Shown here in pieces: positions 29,261 to 37,564 of a stretch of 64,000 bases of DNA. The DNA is from CAZNVB01 sp964651495 (GTDB lineage Bacteria > Acidobacteriota > Aminicenantia > Aminicenantales > UBA8522). The number at the start of each line of letters is the position of its first letter. Within the stretch, counting starts at the first letter, position 1. The notes beneath the pieces were generated by a model that was given only the letters and a program-made list of their open reading frames with translations, had not been told where the DNA came from and ran no database searches. A program made the translations under genes and the position numbers. The stretch is from assembly GCA_964651495.1 (NCBI GenBank), contig CAZYWP010000003.1, positions 12,794 through 76,793 on the forward strand, read 5' to 3'.

Positions 29261-29378
29261 TGTCGCAATTGCAAATTGTCATTGCGAGCGACCGCAGGGA
29301 GCGCGGCAATCTCCTTTCTTTTTAACACATTATGAGATTGCTTCGATCGCTTCGCTCTCTCGCAATGACGTTGCGACA
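29261..29378. repeat. REP/MITE-like nested inverted repeat
   Basis: Three nested inverted repeats are visible: TGTCGCAA (29261-29268) with TTGCGACA (29371-29378); GTCATTGCGAG (29278-29288) with CTCGCAATGAC (29359-29369); and GGCAATCTC (29305-29313) with GAGATTGC (29334-29341). The sequence is of the CATTGCGAG...GCAATCTC type seen as dispersed extragenic palindromes in many draft genomes. It encodes nothing. Confidence 0.75.
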
Positions 29379-29517
29379 CAGCCTCGGAGGGGAGAGGGTC
29401 GGGGTGAGGGTGATTATAAAAAGCCCCCCTCCCCTTCATCCCCTCCCGCCAGGGGAGGGGAGATTTTTTTCCCTGTTTCATGGATAGGTCAGGTTATAGA
29501 CTTGCTTTTTTGGTTGC

Positions 29518-29727
29518 ACCGGATGTCGTCCTGGAAAAAAAACGCGGCAGCCGTCATCATCGGCGGCGGGATNNNNNNNNNNNNNNNNNNNNNNNNNNNN
29601 NNNNNNNNNNNNNNNNNNNNNNNNNNNNNNNNNNNNNNNNNNNNNNNNNNNNNNNNNNNNNNNNNNNNNNNNACCGGATGTCGTCCTGGAAAAAAAACGC
29701 GGCAGCCGTCATCATCGGCGGCGGGAT
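29518..29727. repeat. Duplicated 55-base contig ends around a 100-N gap (assembly artefact)
   Basis: The 55 bases at 29518-29572 recur exactly at 29673-29727, on either side of 100 N (29573-29672). Both copies carry the first codons of the oxidoreductase gene. As at 13 kb, this marks unmerged contig ends of 55-base overlap, so the left copy is not a second gene start. Confidence 0.95.
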
Positions 29728-30829
29728 CATGGGAACCGCCACGGCCTACCACCTGGCAAAGCGGGGCCTCGAAAACATCGTCTTGCTGGAAAAAGGACTC
29801 CTCGCCCAGGGTTCCACAGGCCTCAGCGTGGGGGGGATTCGCCAGCAGTTTTCTCATCCCGCCAACATCCTCCTTTCTCAGGAGTCCGTCCGGGTGTTCG
29901 AGCGTTTTGAGGAGGAATTCGGCGTCGATATCGGATTCAGCCGGGCCGGGTACCTCTTTCTTGCCAGGACGGAGGAGACCTGGCAGGAGTTTCTGGCCTC
30001 GGTCGAAATTCAGCGCCGCCTCGACGTCCCGGTGGAGGTCCTGGCACCTGATCAAATCCTGGAGCGCTGGCCGTATTTGAATATCGGGGATATCGTCGGC
30101 GGGACATTCTGCTCTGCGGACGGATATGCAGATCCCTACCTCGTCACCATGGGTTTCGCCGCCGCAGCCCGTCGGCTCGGCGTCCGGGTCGACGAAATGA
30201 CCGAAGTGACAGGAATTCGGGTATTGCGGGACAGAATCCAAGCAGTGGAGACCCGGCAGGGCGTAATCCTTTCGCCGCTGGTGGTCAACGCCGCCGGGCC
30301 ATGGGCGGCGCTGGTGGCAGAAATGGCGGGCCGTGCCCTTCCGGTCAGGCCCTGCCGCCGCCAGGTCTTCCTGACCGACGCGTTCGATGCTCTGCCCCGG
30401 CCAGTGCCGATGATCATCGACCAGGAGGTGACGTTCTACCTGCGCGGCGCCGCGCCGGGGCTGATCATGGGCATGAGCGATCCGGACGAGCCCCCGAGTT
30501 TTCATCTGCACGTCGACCGGGAGTTCATGGAAAAAGTGGTCGAGGCGGCCGTCCACAGAGTCCCTCTCCTCGAGAAGGCCGGCATCCTCCGCGGCTGGGC
30601 CGGGCTCTATGAGATTACCCCGGATGATAACCCGATCATCGGTGAGATGCTGTCACTCGGAGGGTTTTTCTGCGCCGTCGGGTTCTCCGGGCACGGATTT
30701 CAGCACGGCCCCGCCGTTGGCCGGATCCTGAGCGAACTCATCCTCGATGGTCGGACTGATTTCGACCTTGCTCCGTTCTCTTTTGACCGCTTCGCGGGGA
30801 AGAGCGAGGGAGAAAAAAGAGTCGTCTGA
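29678..30829 (+). CDS. FAD-dependent oxidoreductase of the DAO family
   Basis: This 383-residue flavoenzyme belongs to the D-amino-acid oxidase/glycine oxidase/sarcosine oxidase group. The N-terminal Rossmann motif is VIIGGGIMGTATAYHLA, followed by the usual FAD-contact region STGLSVGGIRQQFSHPAN and a second FAD segment VVNAAGPWAALVAEM. The C-terminal part ends with GLYEITPDDNPIIGEM and FCAVGFSGHGFQHGPAVGRI, typical of sarcosine-dehydrogenase-like enzymes. The covalent-flavin Cys of sarcosine oxidase is not evident. The ATG at 29678 has a duplicate at 29523 caused by the assembly artefact. No Shine-Dalgarno sequence is visible before it. The electron acceptor and substrate are unknown. Confidence 0.9.
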   Translation: MSSWKKNAAAVIIGGGIMGTATAYHLAKRGLENIVLLEKGLLAQGSTGLSVGGIRQQFSHPANILLSQESVRVFERFEEEFGVDIGFSRAGYLFLARTEETWQEFLASVEIQRRLDVPVEVLAPDQILERWPYLNIGDIVGGTFCSADGYADPYLVTMGFAAAARRLGVRVDEMTEVTGIRVLRDRIQAVETRQGVILSPLVVNAAGPWAALVAEMAGRALPVRPCRRQVFLTDAFDALPRPVPMIIDQEVTFYLRGAAPGLIMGMSDPDEPPSFHLHVDREFMEKVVEAAVHRVPLLEKAGILRGWAGLYEITPDDNPIIGEMLSLGGFFCAVGFSGHGFQHGPAVGRILSELILDGRTDFDLAPFSFDRFAGKSEGEKRVV

Positions 30830-30855
30830 ACGGGAACGAAAGAGGGGTGCCCATC

Positions 30856-32400
30856 TCAGCTGGAGGCCCGCCGCAGTCCGCCTCTCAGGATGGACTGAGC
30901 GGCGAGGTCGGCCGTGCGGACGGCGGTCGGGACGCCGCCCAGGAACAGCTCGGAGGCGGCGTAAATTCCGACCATGAGGAGGTTTTCGACCGGAGTCGTG
31001 ATCAGCAGCTTTTGTCCAAAGGCCCGTTCATAATCGGCGCTCCAGGTCCAGCCGGCGATCGATCCCTGGAAGCGATGGCCCCAGTCCTCGTAGGTTAAGG
31101 GTGTGGCCACCTCCATCAGTTCGACGGCCGAACCGAGGCCGGGGAGAACGTTTTCGGCCGTCTGGATAAGCCGGCGGGCCAGGTCCATCTTATACGGTTT
31201 ATAATCCTCCCTCCTCTTTTTCTCGCCAGCTCTGAAGCCGGAGAAGTGGCCATAAGGGAAGTTCACCCGCAGGATCAGCGAAACCCTGCCCTCGGGCGCA
31301 TGGCCGGGCGCATTATCCGACCAGCGGCAGATTTCGACCTCCCGGCGGGCGAAATCCTCCAGGTCAACCTTCACCTCGCCCTCCGGGTTCTCTCTTTGGA
31401 GGTAGAAAAGGTGGGTGGCCCCCATGCGGCTGAGGTCCACCCGGCTCGGGTCGACGCCGAGATAGAGGCAGAGCTCGGAGCCCGTATACGGAATTTCCCT
31501 TATCTTGTCAAGAAAGGGAGTGGGAACCTGATCGCCCGGCACGAGCTCGAGAAAAGTCCGCTTGTAGTCGGCGTTGGAGACGACCCAGTCGGCCCGAAAT
31601 ATCTCTCCTTTGTCCGTCCGGACTCCCTCCACCCTTCCCCGCCTGATCATGATCTGATCTGCGGCCGTGGCCAGTTTGACCTCTCCGCCGCGCTTCAGGA
31701 TCGCCCCGCGCAGCCGATCGCTCAGGCCATGAATGCCCCAGGAGGGATACCAGATGCCCACGCGGGAAATCACATTCCACATAAAGGCCAGGTTCAGGAC
31801 GGACATCTCGGGCTCCGACGTTCCCTGCGACCCGAGAAAGTGAATCAGGCGTTGATCGGCTAAATGCCGCTCCAGCATCGCCCGACAGGGAGTCCGGGAC
31901 AACTCGCGGACGAGCCCGAGTTTAACCTGAACCGCCCGGCTGTCCGTTTCCGGCGGCCGGCCCGCGTTGCCCAATTGATAATCCGGATGCCAGAGATAGA
32001 CATCTCCGGCCAGGGCGATCGCGCTCTCCAGGTCCACGAAAAAGGCGTCGAGGCCTGGCGCCTCCGCGGCAAAAGTCTTTTTGAGTTCTTCCCTGACCTC
32101 GTCGAGAGGATGGGAATAGACAATGTCGAACCCGGGCGTGATCAGTTGAAAATGATTCCGCTTGAACTCGAGGGGGTCGTCGATTCCGACCCGGCCGAGA
32201 AATTCCCGCACCAGACCGGGAAAGCTGAACGAGAGAGGGCCCATCGGGAAGGCGTAACCGCCCCGCCTGAAAATATAGCCGGTTCCTCCGACGTGGATGT
32301 CCTTTTCCAGGACCAGGACTTGGCGCCCGTTCGCCGCCAGCTCGGCCGCGCAGCTCAAACCGGCGATTCCCGCGCCGATGACAATGATATCGTATTTCAT
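30856..32400 (-). CDS. Phytoene desaturase/carotenoid isomerase-like FAD oxidoreductase
   Basis: This 514-residue CrtI/CrtISO-like NAD(P)/FAD oxidoreductase has the N-terminal dinucleotide motif VIGAGIAGLSCAAELAANG and the flavin-contact region VGGTGYIFRRGGYAFPMGP. Later segments include SYPSWGIHGL-like WYPSWGIHGLSDRLRGAI, DWVVSNADYKRTF and the C-terminal GWTWSADYERAFGQKLLI and MVGIYAASELFLGGVP. Family members act on isoprenoid chains or, in many bacteria, on unknown lipids. It is the last gene of a leftward operon with a UbiA-family prenyltransferase and a CAAX-type protease, which supports a membrane-lipid or isoprenoid substrate. The start ATG is 11 bases from the stop of the upstream gene. 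Confidence 0.86.
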   Translation of the reverse strand: MKYDIIVIGAGIAGLSCAAELAANGRQVLVLEKDIHVGGTGYIFRRGGYAFPMGPLSFSFPGLVREFLGRVGIDDPLEFKRNHFQLITPGFDIVYSHPLDEVREELKKTFAAEAPGLDAFFVDLESAIALAGDVYLWHPDYQLGNAGRPPETDSRAVQVKLGLVRELSRTPCRAMLERHLADQRLIHFLGSQGTSEPEMSVLNLAFMWNVISRVGIWYPSWGIHGLSDRLRGAILKRGGEVKLATAADQIMIRRGRVEGVRTDKGEIFRADWVVSNADYKRTFLELVPGDQVPTPFLDKIREIPYTGSELCLYLGVDPSRVDLSRMGATHLFYLQRENPEGEVKVDLEDFARREVEICRWSDNAPGHAPEGRVSLILRVNFPYGHFSGFRAGEKKRREDYKPYKMDLARRLIQTAENVLPGLGSAVELMEVATPLTYEDWGHRFQGSIAGWTWSADYERAFGQKLLITTPVENLLMVGIYAASELFLGGVPTAVRTADLAAQSILRGGLRRASS

Positions 32401-32411
32401 TCCTGTTCAGG

Positions 32412-33086
32412 TCAACCCAGGGGAAAAGCCAGAAAGATCAAGATGTCCCAGACCGTGTGGCTGACGGCGATTAGCAGAACGGACCGATAGCGCCGGTACA
32501 GGGCACCCCAGTAAAGGCCGCAGACAAGGGCGGCAGCGACAAGCACAAGGTTGCGGGAGCTCAGATGAACCGCGGCGTACAGGGCCGCCGCCGCGAGCCA
32601 ACCCATGGGGAATCCAAACCGGCCTTCAAACTGCCTTTGCAGCAGCCCGCGCCAGAAGACTTCCTCGCCCGGCCCGATCAAAAGGGTGATCAGAAGCGTG
32701 ACCCGAAGGGTTGAAGCGGAACTTTTGAATGAATAGACCTCGTTGATTCCTGCGGGAGCTGAAGAGAACAGGGCTCGCACAAGAAAGCTGCCGGCGACGA
32801 AGGCGAGATAAAGGACTCCGGCAGTCAGGACGCCGAGGAACAATTTCTCAACCACGTTCAACTCGAAATCGCGGCGGAGATGGGGCCAGAAGGAAGAGTC
32901 CAGGGTCAAACCAAGAAAACACAGAATGACGATGTTGGCGCCCATCCACCACCAGAAGTCCGCCGGCCCCAAGCGTCGGAGGGCGAAAAGAGGCAGGAAA
33001 AGCAGGACGGCCGCAGCCGCGGGCAAAAGGAGCTTGAGCGCACGCGCCGGCGGGTTTTCCGACTGAGCGGGGCTGGAAATTCTCAT
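32412..33086 (-). CDS. CPBP/CAAX-type intramembrane metalloprotease
   Basis: This 224-residue integral membrane protein has about six hydrophobic segments. It carries the CPBP (Rce1/Abi) signature: EEVFWRG (glutamate pair and Arg), a His in AAVHLSS, and a distal HTVWD. The family includes CAAX prenyl endopeptidases and bacteriocin-immunity proteins; most bacterial members have unknown substrates. It lies between the UbiA-family and CrtI-like genes in one operon (39 and 11 bases apart), so a role in processing or protecting the same membrane pathway is possible but inferred from position. Confidence 0.88.
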   Translation of the reverse strand: MRISSPAQSENPPARALKLLLPAAAAVLLFLPLFALRRLGPADFWWWMGANIVILCFLGLTLDSSFWPHLRRDFELNVVEKLFLGVLTAGVLYLAFVAGSFLVRALFSSAPAGINEVYSFKSSASTLRVTLLITLLIGPGEEVFWRGLLQRQFEGRFGFPMGWLAAAALYAAVHLSSRNLVLVAAALVCGLYWGALYRRYRSVLLIAVSHTVWDILIFLAFPLG

Positions 33087-33125
33087 GTTTCGGTGCGGCT
33101 CAAGACTTCATCAGGCGGGCCGATT

Positions 33126-34067
33126 TCAAACTTTTTCCAGGATGAAATGGAGCCAGACAGCGGCGGTCGAGAGGAGGCCAAACACAAGGTTATAGTTAGC
33201 CGTGGCGCCGTCGAGAATAAGGAAATCCATCGGCCGGCGCGGAGCGATGCGCCGCCGGGCCCGCCCCCAAAGAGCCAGCGCCCGCGGGAAGGCCAGCCCA
33301 ACCAAAAGAAACGTCGCCGGCATTCCGATCGGACTTTTGCCGGCGAAAACTCGGACTAAAATTAGCATGAAATCGATGAGAAACGGGGCCAAGATTAAAA
33401 ATCCATAATAATAAAGGGACCGTTGATCGCCGAGCACGGCCGCTACCGTCGTCACCTTTCTCTCCTTGTCGGAGATCGAATCCCGCCAGTTGTTGGCGTG
33501 CAGGATAGCGCTGACGAGCAAGGCCATGGGAACCGTCCAGATCACCGGAACCCAGGAAAAGGACTTTGTCTGGACAACCCAGGCGCCGAGCGACCCGAGC
33601 AGGCCGAAATTGAGGAACACGGCCAGGTCGCCGAGAGCATGGGATTTCAGCCCGGTATAAAAGACGCCGATGACGACGCCGGCCGCTCCGATGATGAGAA
33701 GGACGGTGCCGGTGACGAAGACAAGATAGAGCCCGATCGCGGAGCCGAGAAGGAACATAAAGGCCGAGCCGGCTCCCACCTGAAAGGGAGTCCGCCAACC
33801 GCGCACGATCGCCCCGCTCACCGGCGTGATGTCGCGGTCAAGGCCGCGCTGGAAGTCGAAGACATCGCTGAGCATGTTGGCGGCGGTGTGAAGGATCATC
33901 ATCGCAGCCAAGGCCAGAAGGAAGCGGCCGGGCGAAAAAGCAGCCCGGCCGATGACGACGGCCAGCGATGTCCCGAAGATGACCGGCATGGTCGAGGCCG
34001 GCAGGGCCCACGGCCGGCCGGCGGTGATCCATTTCTTAAAGAAAGAAGGCGGGGGCTGGGATTCCAT
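33126..34067 (-). CDS. UbiA-family prenyltransferase (MenA-like)
   Basis: This 313-residue membrane protein has eight to nine hydrophobic helices. Two Asp-rich motifs bind Mg2+ and the prenyl diphosphate: NMLSDVFDFQRGLDRD (about residues 58-73) and NNWRDSISDKERK (about 190-202). The N-terminal RPWALPASTMPVIFGTSLA and the segment LGDLAVFLNFGLLGSLGAWVVQT fit MenA (1,4-dihydroxy-2-naphthoate prenyltransferase). No other menaquinone gene is present in the window, so the aromatic acceptor is not certain and other UbiA roles are open. It is preceded by a small lipoprotein gene by 8 bases. Confidence 0.87.
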   Translation of the reverse strand: MESQPPPSFFKKWITAGRPWALPASTMPVIFGTSLAVVIGRAAFSPGRFLLALAAMMILHTAANMLSDVFDFQRGLDRDITPVSGAIVRGWRTPFQVGAGSAFMFLLGSAIGLYLVFVTGTVLLIIGAAGVVIGVFYTGLKSHALGDLAVFLNFGLLGSLGAWVVQTKSFSWVPVIWTVPMALLVSAILHANNWRDSISDKERKVTTVAAVLGDQRSLYYYGFLILAPFLIDFMLILVRVFAGKSPIGMPATFLLVGLAFPRALALWGRARRRIAPRRPMDFLILDGATANYNLVFGLLSTAAVWLHFILEKV

Positions 34068-34075
34068 TCCGCAGG

Positions 34076-34501
34076 CTATTTAAGGAGAGAGCCGCTGTCC
34101 CCAACTCTCCAGGCTCCCTCGATCTGGACATACAGGACAGTCCGCAGGACCTCCTGCTTCTTTTCGTTGTTGTACTTGATGTCGACGAGCATCCAGTCTT
34201 CGAGCCCGGAGAAGGCCATGTTGAGCCGGGCCTCGTTGGGCTTGGCGAAATTCGCCCCCCGGAAGTGTCCAAGGATGGACTTATCCTTGCCGTAGTTCTT
34301 TATATAAACGGGGAATAAGCCTTTCTGTTCGGAGTCGCTCTTGATGAATTCCTCGACATAATTCTGGGGTGTATAATTTTCATTAATGGTGACCCAGGCG
34401 TAGTCTTCCGCCTGCGTGCCCTTTTTGCAGCCGGTTGCGGCGACGAACGCCAAGACCGCCAGACCTGCAATCACGGCAAATGTCTGCAGCTTATTGCCCA
34501 T
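34076..34501 (-). CDS. Small lipoprotein of unknown function
   Basis: This 141-residue predicted lipoprotein has the signal MGNKLQTFAVIAGLAVLAF followed by VAATGC, an acceptable lipobox. I chose the ATG at 34499-34501 because AAGGAGA lies five bases before it and the signal peptide is then N-terminal; the longer frame to 34621 lacks support. The mature part has beta-type stretches (DYAWVTINENYTP, MLVDIKYNNEK, VLRTVLYVQIEGAWRVGD), but I recognise no family. It is the first gene of a leftward operon with UbiA, CPBP protease and CrtI-like genes and has a strong promoter. Confidence 0.75.
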   Translation of the reverse strand: MGNKLQTFAVIAGLAVLAFVAATGCKKGTQAEDYAWVTINENYTPQNYVEEFIKSDSEQKGLFPVYIKNYGKDKSILGHFRGANFAKPNEARLNMAFSGLEDWMLVDIKYNNEKKQEVLRTVLYVQIEGAWRVGDSGSLLK

Positions 34502-34535
34502 CGTCGTCTCCTTCTCGGGAATGGATTTCCTCTGC

Positions 34536-34564
34536 ATCTTAGTTTGACCGCTGTCAAATGTCAA
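34536..34564 (-). promoter_or_regulatory. Predicted promoter with inverted and tandem repeats (lipoprotein-UbiA operon)
   Basis: On the minus strand TTGACA (34564-34559) and TAAGAT (34541-34536) are 17 bases apart. The spacer holds a perfect inverted repeat TTTGACcgctGTCAAA (34543-34558) that overlaps a tandem TGTCAAA (34552-34558 and 34559-34565). The layout suits an operator for a dimeric repressor. Confidence 0.65.
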
Positions 34565-34711
34565 ATTCCCTCCCCAGCCTATAAACATCTCTATCTGAGT
34601 GATGAGAATGGGTCCTGTCATGGCGCGTCCCCTCGGCCTCGTCAGCGCCCGTTTGACCTTTCTCCGGCCATGCTCTATATTTGAACCCTCTCTTCCGGAA
34701 TGAGGTTGGAC

Positions 34712-37522
34712 ATGAAAAAGACCGCCCTGATTTGTTGCTCCCTCCTATTTGTTCTGATCATCAACGGCTGCGGCCGGAAAACCCGGGAAGCCAGGTGGAT
34801 TATTGTGCCTCCGGCCGCTGCCGAGCAGACCAAGATCGACAGGCAGGGGATCACGGTCATCCCCAACGGCCGCTTGCTCACGCCGCTCGGCCGGCAGGTC
34901 GAGGTCGCTCCCCATCCCTACGGACTGACCCTCAGCCCGGACGGTAGTGTGGCCGTCACGGCCAACTGCGGAGTCCGGCCTTTTTCCGTATCCATCATCA
35001 CCGGCCTGCTCTCTACGAACCCTACCGTTCGCCAGATCCCCCCGGGATTCAGGACCGACGAAGGAGTGCTGGCTTCCGTTTATATGGGACTGGCGCTGTC
35101 TGCTGACAACAAGACTCTTTATGTAGGAGGCGGAGCGGAAGGGAAAATCGTCATTTTCGACCTCATGACCGACAGCCGGACCGGCGCTATAGACGCCAAC
35201 GGCCTGCTCGGCGGACGCACTTACGAGGACAGTTATATCGGCGACCTGGCCCTGAGTTCCGACGGCCGCGTGCTCTACGCCCTCGACCAGGCCAATTTCC
35301 GTTTGATCATCGCCGCCGTGGAGTCCGGGCAACTCCTGGGAAGCGTCCGCCTGGGCCGTTATCCGTTCGGCCTGGCCCTCTCCCCCGACGGCAAGCGTAT
35401 TTATGCCGCTAACGTGGGGATGTTTGAATACCGCCGGATTGAGGGCGTTGACCTGGAGAATCCGGACCGGCAGGGACTTCTCTACCCGCCTTTTTCGTAT
35501 TTGTCCAAAGAGGCCAGAGAGGGCATAGAAATCGAGGGATACAAAGTCCCCGGCCTGGGAGATCCCAATGTTCCCGAGTCCTTCTCGGTCTGGGAGGTCG
35601 ATGTCCGGGACCCCGGCAACCCGGTCGTTACGGCCAAGGTCAAGACAGGCATCCAGGTAGGCGAGGTCGTCGAGGACATCCCCGCGGTCGGCGGCGCCAG
35701 CCCGAACTCCATCGCGGCCACAGACGACGTGATATTCGTCAGCAACGGGAACAATGACTCGATCTCTGTTGTCGACTCCGAAAAAGACGCCGTGGTCAGG
35801 ACGATCGACCTTTGCCTTGAGGAGAGGCTCAAAAACCGGCGCGGTCTGATTCCGTTCGGACTGGCGCTCTCGCCGGATGGGCGCCGCCTCTTCGTTGCTG
35901 AGGCTGGAATCAACGCCGTAGCCGTGATCGATGTTCAGCGCGGCCGGGTGCTCGGCCACATTCCCGTCGGCTGGTTCCCCTCCAAATTGGCCGTCAGCCG
36001 CGACGGGAAGCACCTGATTGTGGCCAACGCCAAAGGCTTCGGCAGCGGCCCCAACGGCGGACCCGACTTCCGGCCCGGACCCGCCGGAACATACATCGGG
36101 AATTTGATGAATGGGACGGTCTCGCTTATCCCCATCCCGCGGGAAGGCGACCTCAAGAAGCAGACACGGCAGGTCATCCAGAACAACTTCCGCTTCCTCA
36201 GGCCCGAAGCGGAGGAACTGGCGGGCCGAAAAAACAACCCCATTCCCCTCTTTCCCGGAGAACGGGAATCGCCGCTCAAGCATATCGTTTTCGTGGTCAA
36301 GGAAAACCGCACTTTCGACGAGGTCTTCGGCCAGATAGCTAGTGCCGACGGATGGCCGGAATTGGCCCGCTATGGAACGGGCGTGACCTTCACCAGCCGG
36401 GATGGAACCCGAAAAGTGGAAGATGCGACCGTTATGCCCAACCATCTGGCCCTGGCCAAGCAGTTTGCGATCTCGGACAATTTCTACTGTGACAGCGATG
36501 TCTCGGCGGACGGCCACCGCTGGCTCGTCGGGACCTATCCGAATGAATGGGTGGAAGTCAACGTCGGCGAAAGCTATGGGGGCGGCCGGGACATGAAGTT
36601 CGCTTCCGGAGCCCCGGGAATCATGGCCTTCGTCGGAGCTTCAGCGGCGATCTATCCGGAGGACTATAACGAAGCCGGGTCTCTCTGGGACAACCTGGCC
36701 AGGCACAAGGTCGGCTATTTCAATTTCGGGCTCAGCGTTCAGTTCGCCACGCCCGTCGAAGACAGCCGGAAATACAAATACACCGGCACCTCCCACGTGA
36801 TCAACTACCCGGCCCCGGCCGACCTGATCGAGCACACCTCGCGCGTCTTCGCCACTTACAACACCAGCATCCCGGACCAGTTCCGCGTGGACATGTTCAT
36901 CAAGGAATACAACGAGCGCTGGGCCGGCGAGGGGAAGATGCTGCCATCTTTTCTTACGGTGTATCTGCCCAACGACCACGGCGCCAGGGAGCGGCCGGAG
37001 GAAGGATATCCCTTCCGCGAGAGCTACATGGCGGACAACGATCTTGCCCTCGGACGGCTCATCGAATTCCTCTCCCACACGCCGTACTGGAAAAATATGG
37101 CCGTAATCATCACCGAGGACGACCCCCAGAACGGCGTTGACCATGTCGACGCCCACCGCAGCCTCCTCCTCGTCGCTTCTCCTTACGCTAAAAGAAACCA
37201 GGTCAGCCATGTCCATACCAGCTTCGGCAGCATCAGCAAGTCTTTCTGGCATATCCTCGGGCTGCCCTATCTCAATCAATACGACGCCGGCGCGGCCGAC
37301 CTGGCCGACCTGTTCACCGACCGTCCGGATTTCACCCCTTTCCTGGCTCTGCCGGCCGACTTGCGCATCTTTGATCCACAGAAAGCGCTTGACCCACTGG
37401 ACGAAAAGTTCAACTGGGGCGCGCTGGCCGAATCTCCAAAGCTTGATGACCCCGAGACTATTCGGGTCTGGATGATGGAAGAGGCGCAAAAAGGCAGGAA
37501 CTCGCCGGGCCCAGAACGCTGA
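34712..37522 (+). CDS. YVTN beta-propeller / phosphoesterase lipoprotein
   Basis: This 936-residue lipoprotein starts MKKTALICCSLLFVLIINGC, with a good lipobox. I chose this ATG (34712) because GAGG lies six bases before it. The first part (about 50-480) is a YVTN/YncE-like propeller, seen as repeats ending in SPDG (LTLSPDGSVAVTANC, LALSPDGKRIYAANVG, LAVSRDGKHLIVANA). The second part (about 500-930) is a phosphoesterase or alkaline-phosphatase-superfamily domain beginning HIVFVVKENRTFDEVFG. It has metal-site-like segments SDNFYCDSDVSADGH, LPNDHGARERPEEGYPF and ITEDDPQNGVDHVDAHRSLL. The fusion is known in bacterial genomes but its substrate is unknown. It is divergent from the lipoprotein-UbiA operon. 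Confidence 0.87.
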   Translation: MKKTALICCSLLFVLIINGCGRKTREARWIIVPPAAAEQTKIDRQGITVIPNGRLLTPLGRQVEVAPHPYGLTLSPDGSVAVTANCGVRPFSVSIITGLLSTNPTVRQIPPGFRTDEGVLASVYMGLALSADNKTLYVGGGAEGKIVIFDLMTDSRTGAIDANGLLGGRTYEDSYIGDLALSSDGRVLYALDQANFRLIIAAVESGQLLGSVRLGRYPFGLALSPDGKRIYAANVGMFEYRRIEGVDLENPDRQGLLYPPFSYLSKEAREGIEIEGYKVPGLGDPNVPESFSVWEVDVRDPGNPVVTAKVKTGIQVGEVVEDIPAVGGASPNSIAATDDVIFVSNGNNDSISVVDSEKDAVVRTIDLCLEERLKNRRGLIPFGLALSPDGRRLFVAEAGINAVAVIDVQRGRVLGHIPVGWFPSKLAVSRDGKHLIVANAKGFGSGPNGGPDFRPGPAGTYIGNLMNGTVSLIPIPREGDLKKQTRQVIQNNFRFLRPEAEELAGRKNNPIPLFPGERESPLKHIVFVVKENRTFDEVFGQIASADGWPELARYGTGVTFTSRDGTRKVEDATVMPNHLALAKQFAISDNFYCDSDVSADGHRWLVGTYPNEWVEVNVGESYGGGRDMKFASGAPGIMAFVGASAAIYPEDYNEAGSLWDNLARHKVGYFNFGLSVQFATPVEDSRKYKYTGTSHVINYPAPADLIEHTSRVFATYNTSIPDQFRVDMFIKEYNERWAGEGKMLPSFLTVYLPNDHGARERPEEGYPFRESYMADNDLALGRLIEFLSHTPYWKNMAVIITEDDPQNGVDHVDAHRSLLLVASPYAKRNQVSHVHTSFGSISKSFWHILGLPYLNQYDAGAADLADLFTDRPDFTPFLALPADLRIFDPQKALDPLDEKFNWGALAESPKLDDPETIRVWMMEEAQKGRNSPGPER

Positions 37523-37564
37523 CCGGATTTTGCTTTCTTAGCTGTTTGGGGAGCCGCTGCGGGT

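Larger units (their letters stand above)
28964..29677. other. Long intergenic region with palindromes, a REP-like element and a gap
   Basis: This stretch holds no convincing gene. It contains the AT-rich upstream region of the thioesterase gene with two palindromes (29012-29045), a REP/MITE-like inverted repeat (29261-29378), GA- and CT-rich repeats on both sides of it (about 29239-29260 and 29385-29463), and the duplicated contig ends around the third N gap (29518-29727). A 95-codon open frame on the minus strand across the repeat has no gene-like features. Confidence 0.8.

Noticed and set aside
29194..29481. 95-codon open frame on the minus strand
   Set aside because: It runs through the REP-like element and GA-rich repeats, has no ribosome site and no gene-like composition.
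29480..29572. Start of an independent gene (MDRSGYRLAFL...) before the third gap
   Set aside because: The frame is out of phase with the oxidoreductase and only covers the duplicated contig end and upstream DNA.
34745..36517. 590-codon open frame antisense to the propeller-phosphoesterase gene
   Set aside because: It is a high-GC shadow of the real gene on the plus strand, which has recognisable domains, a lipobox and a ribosome site.
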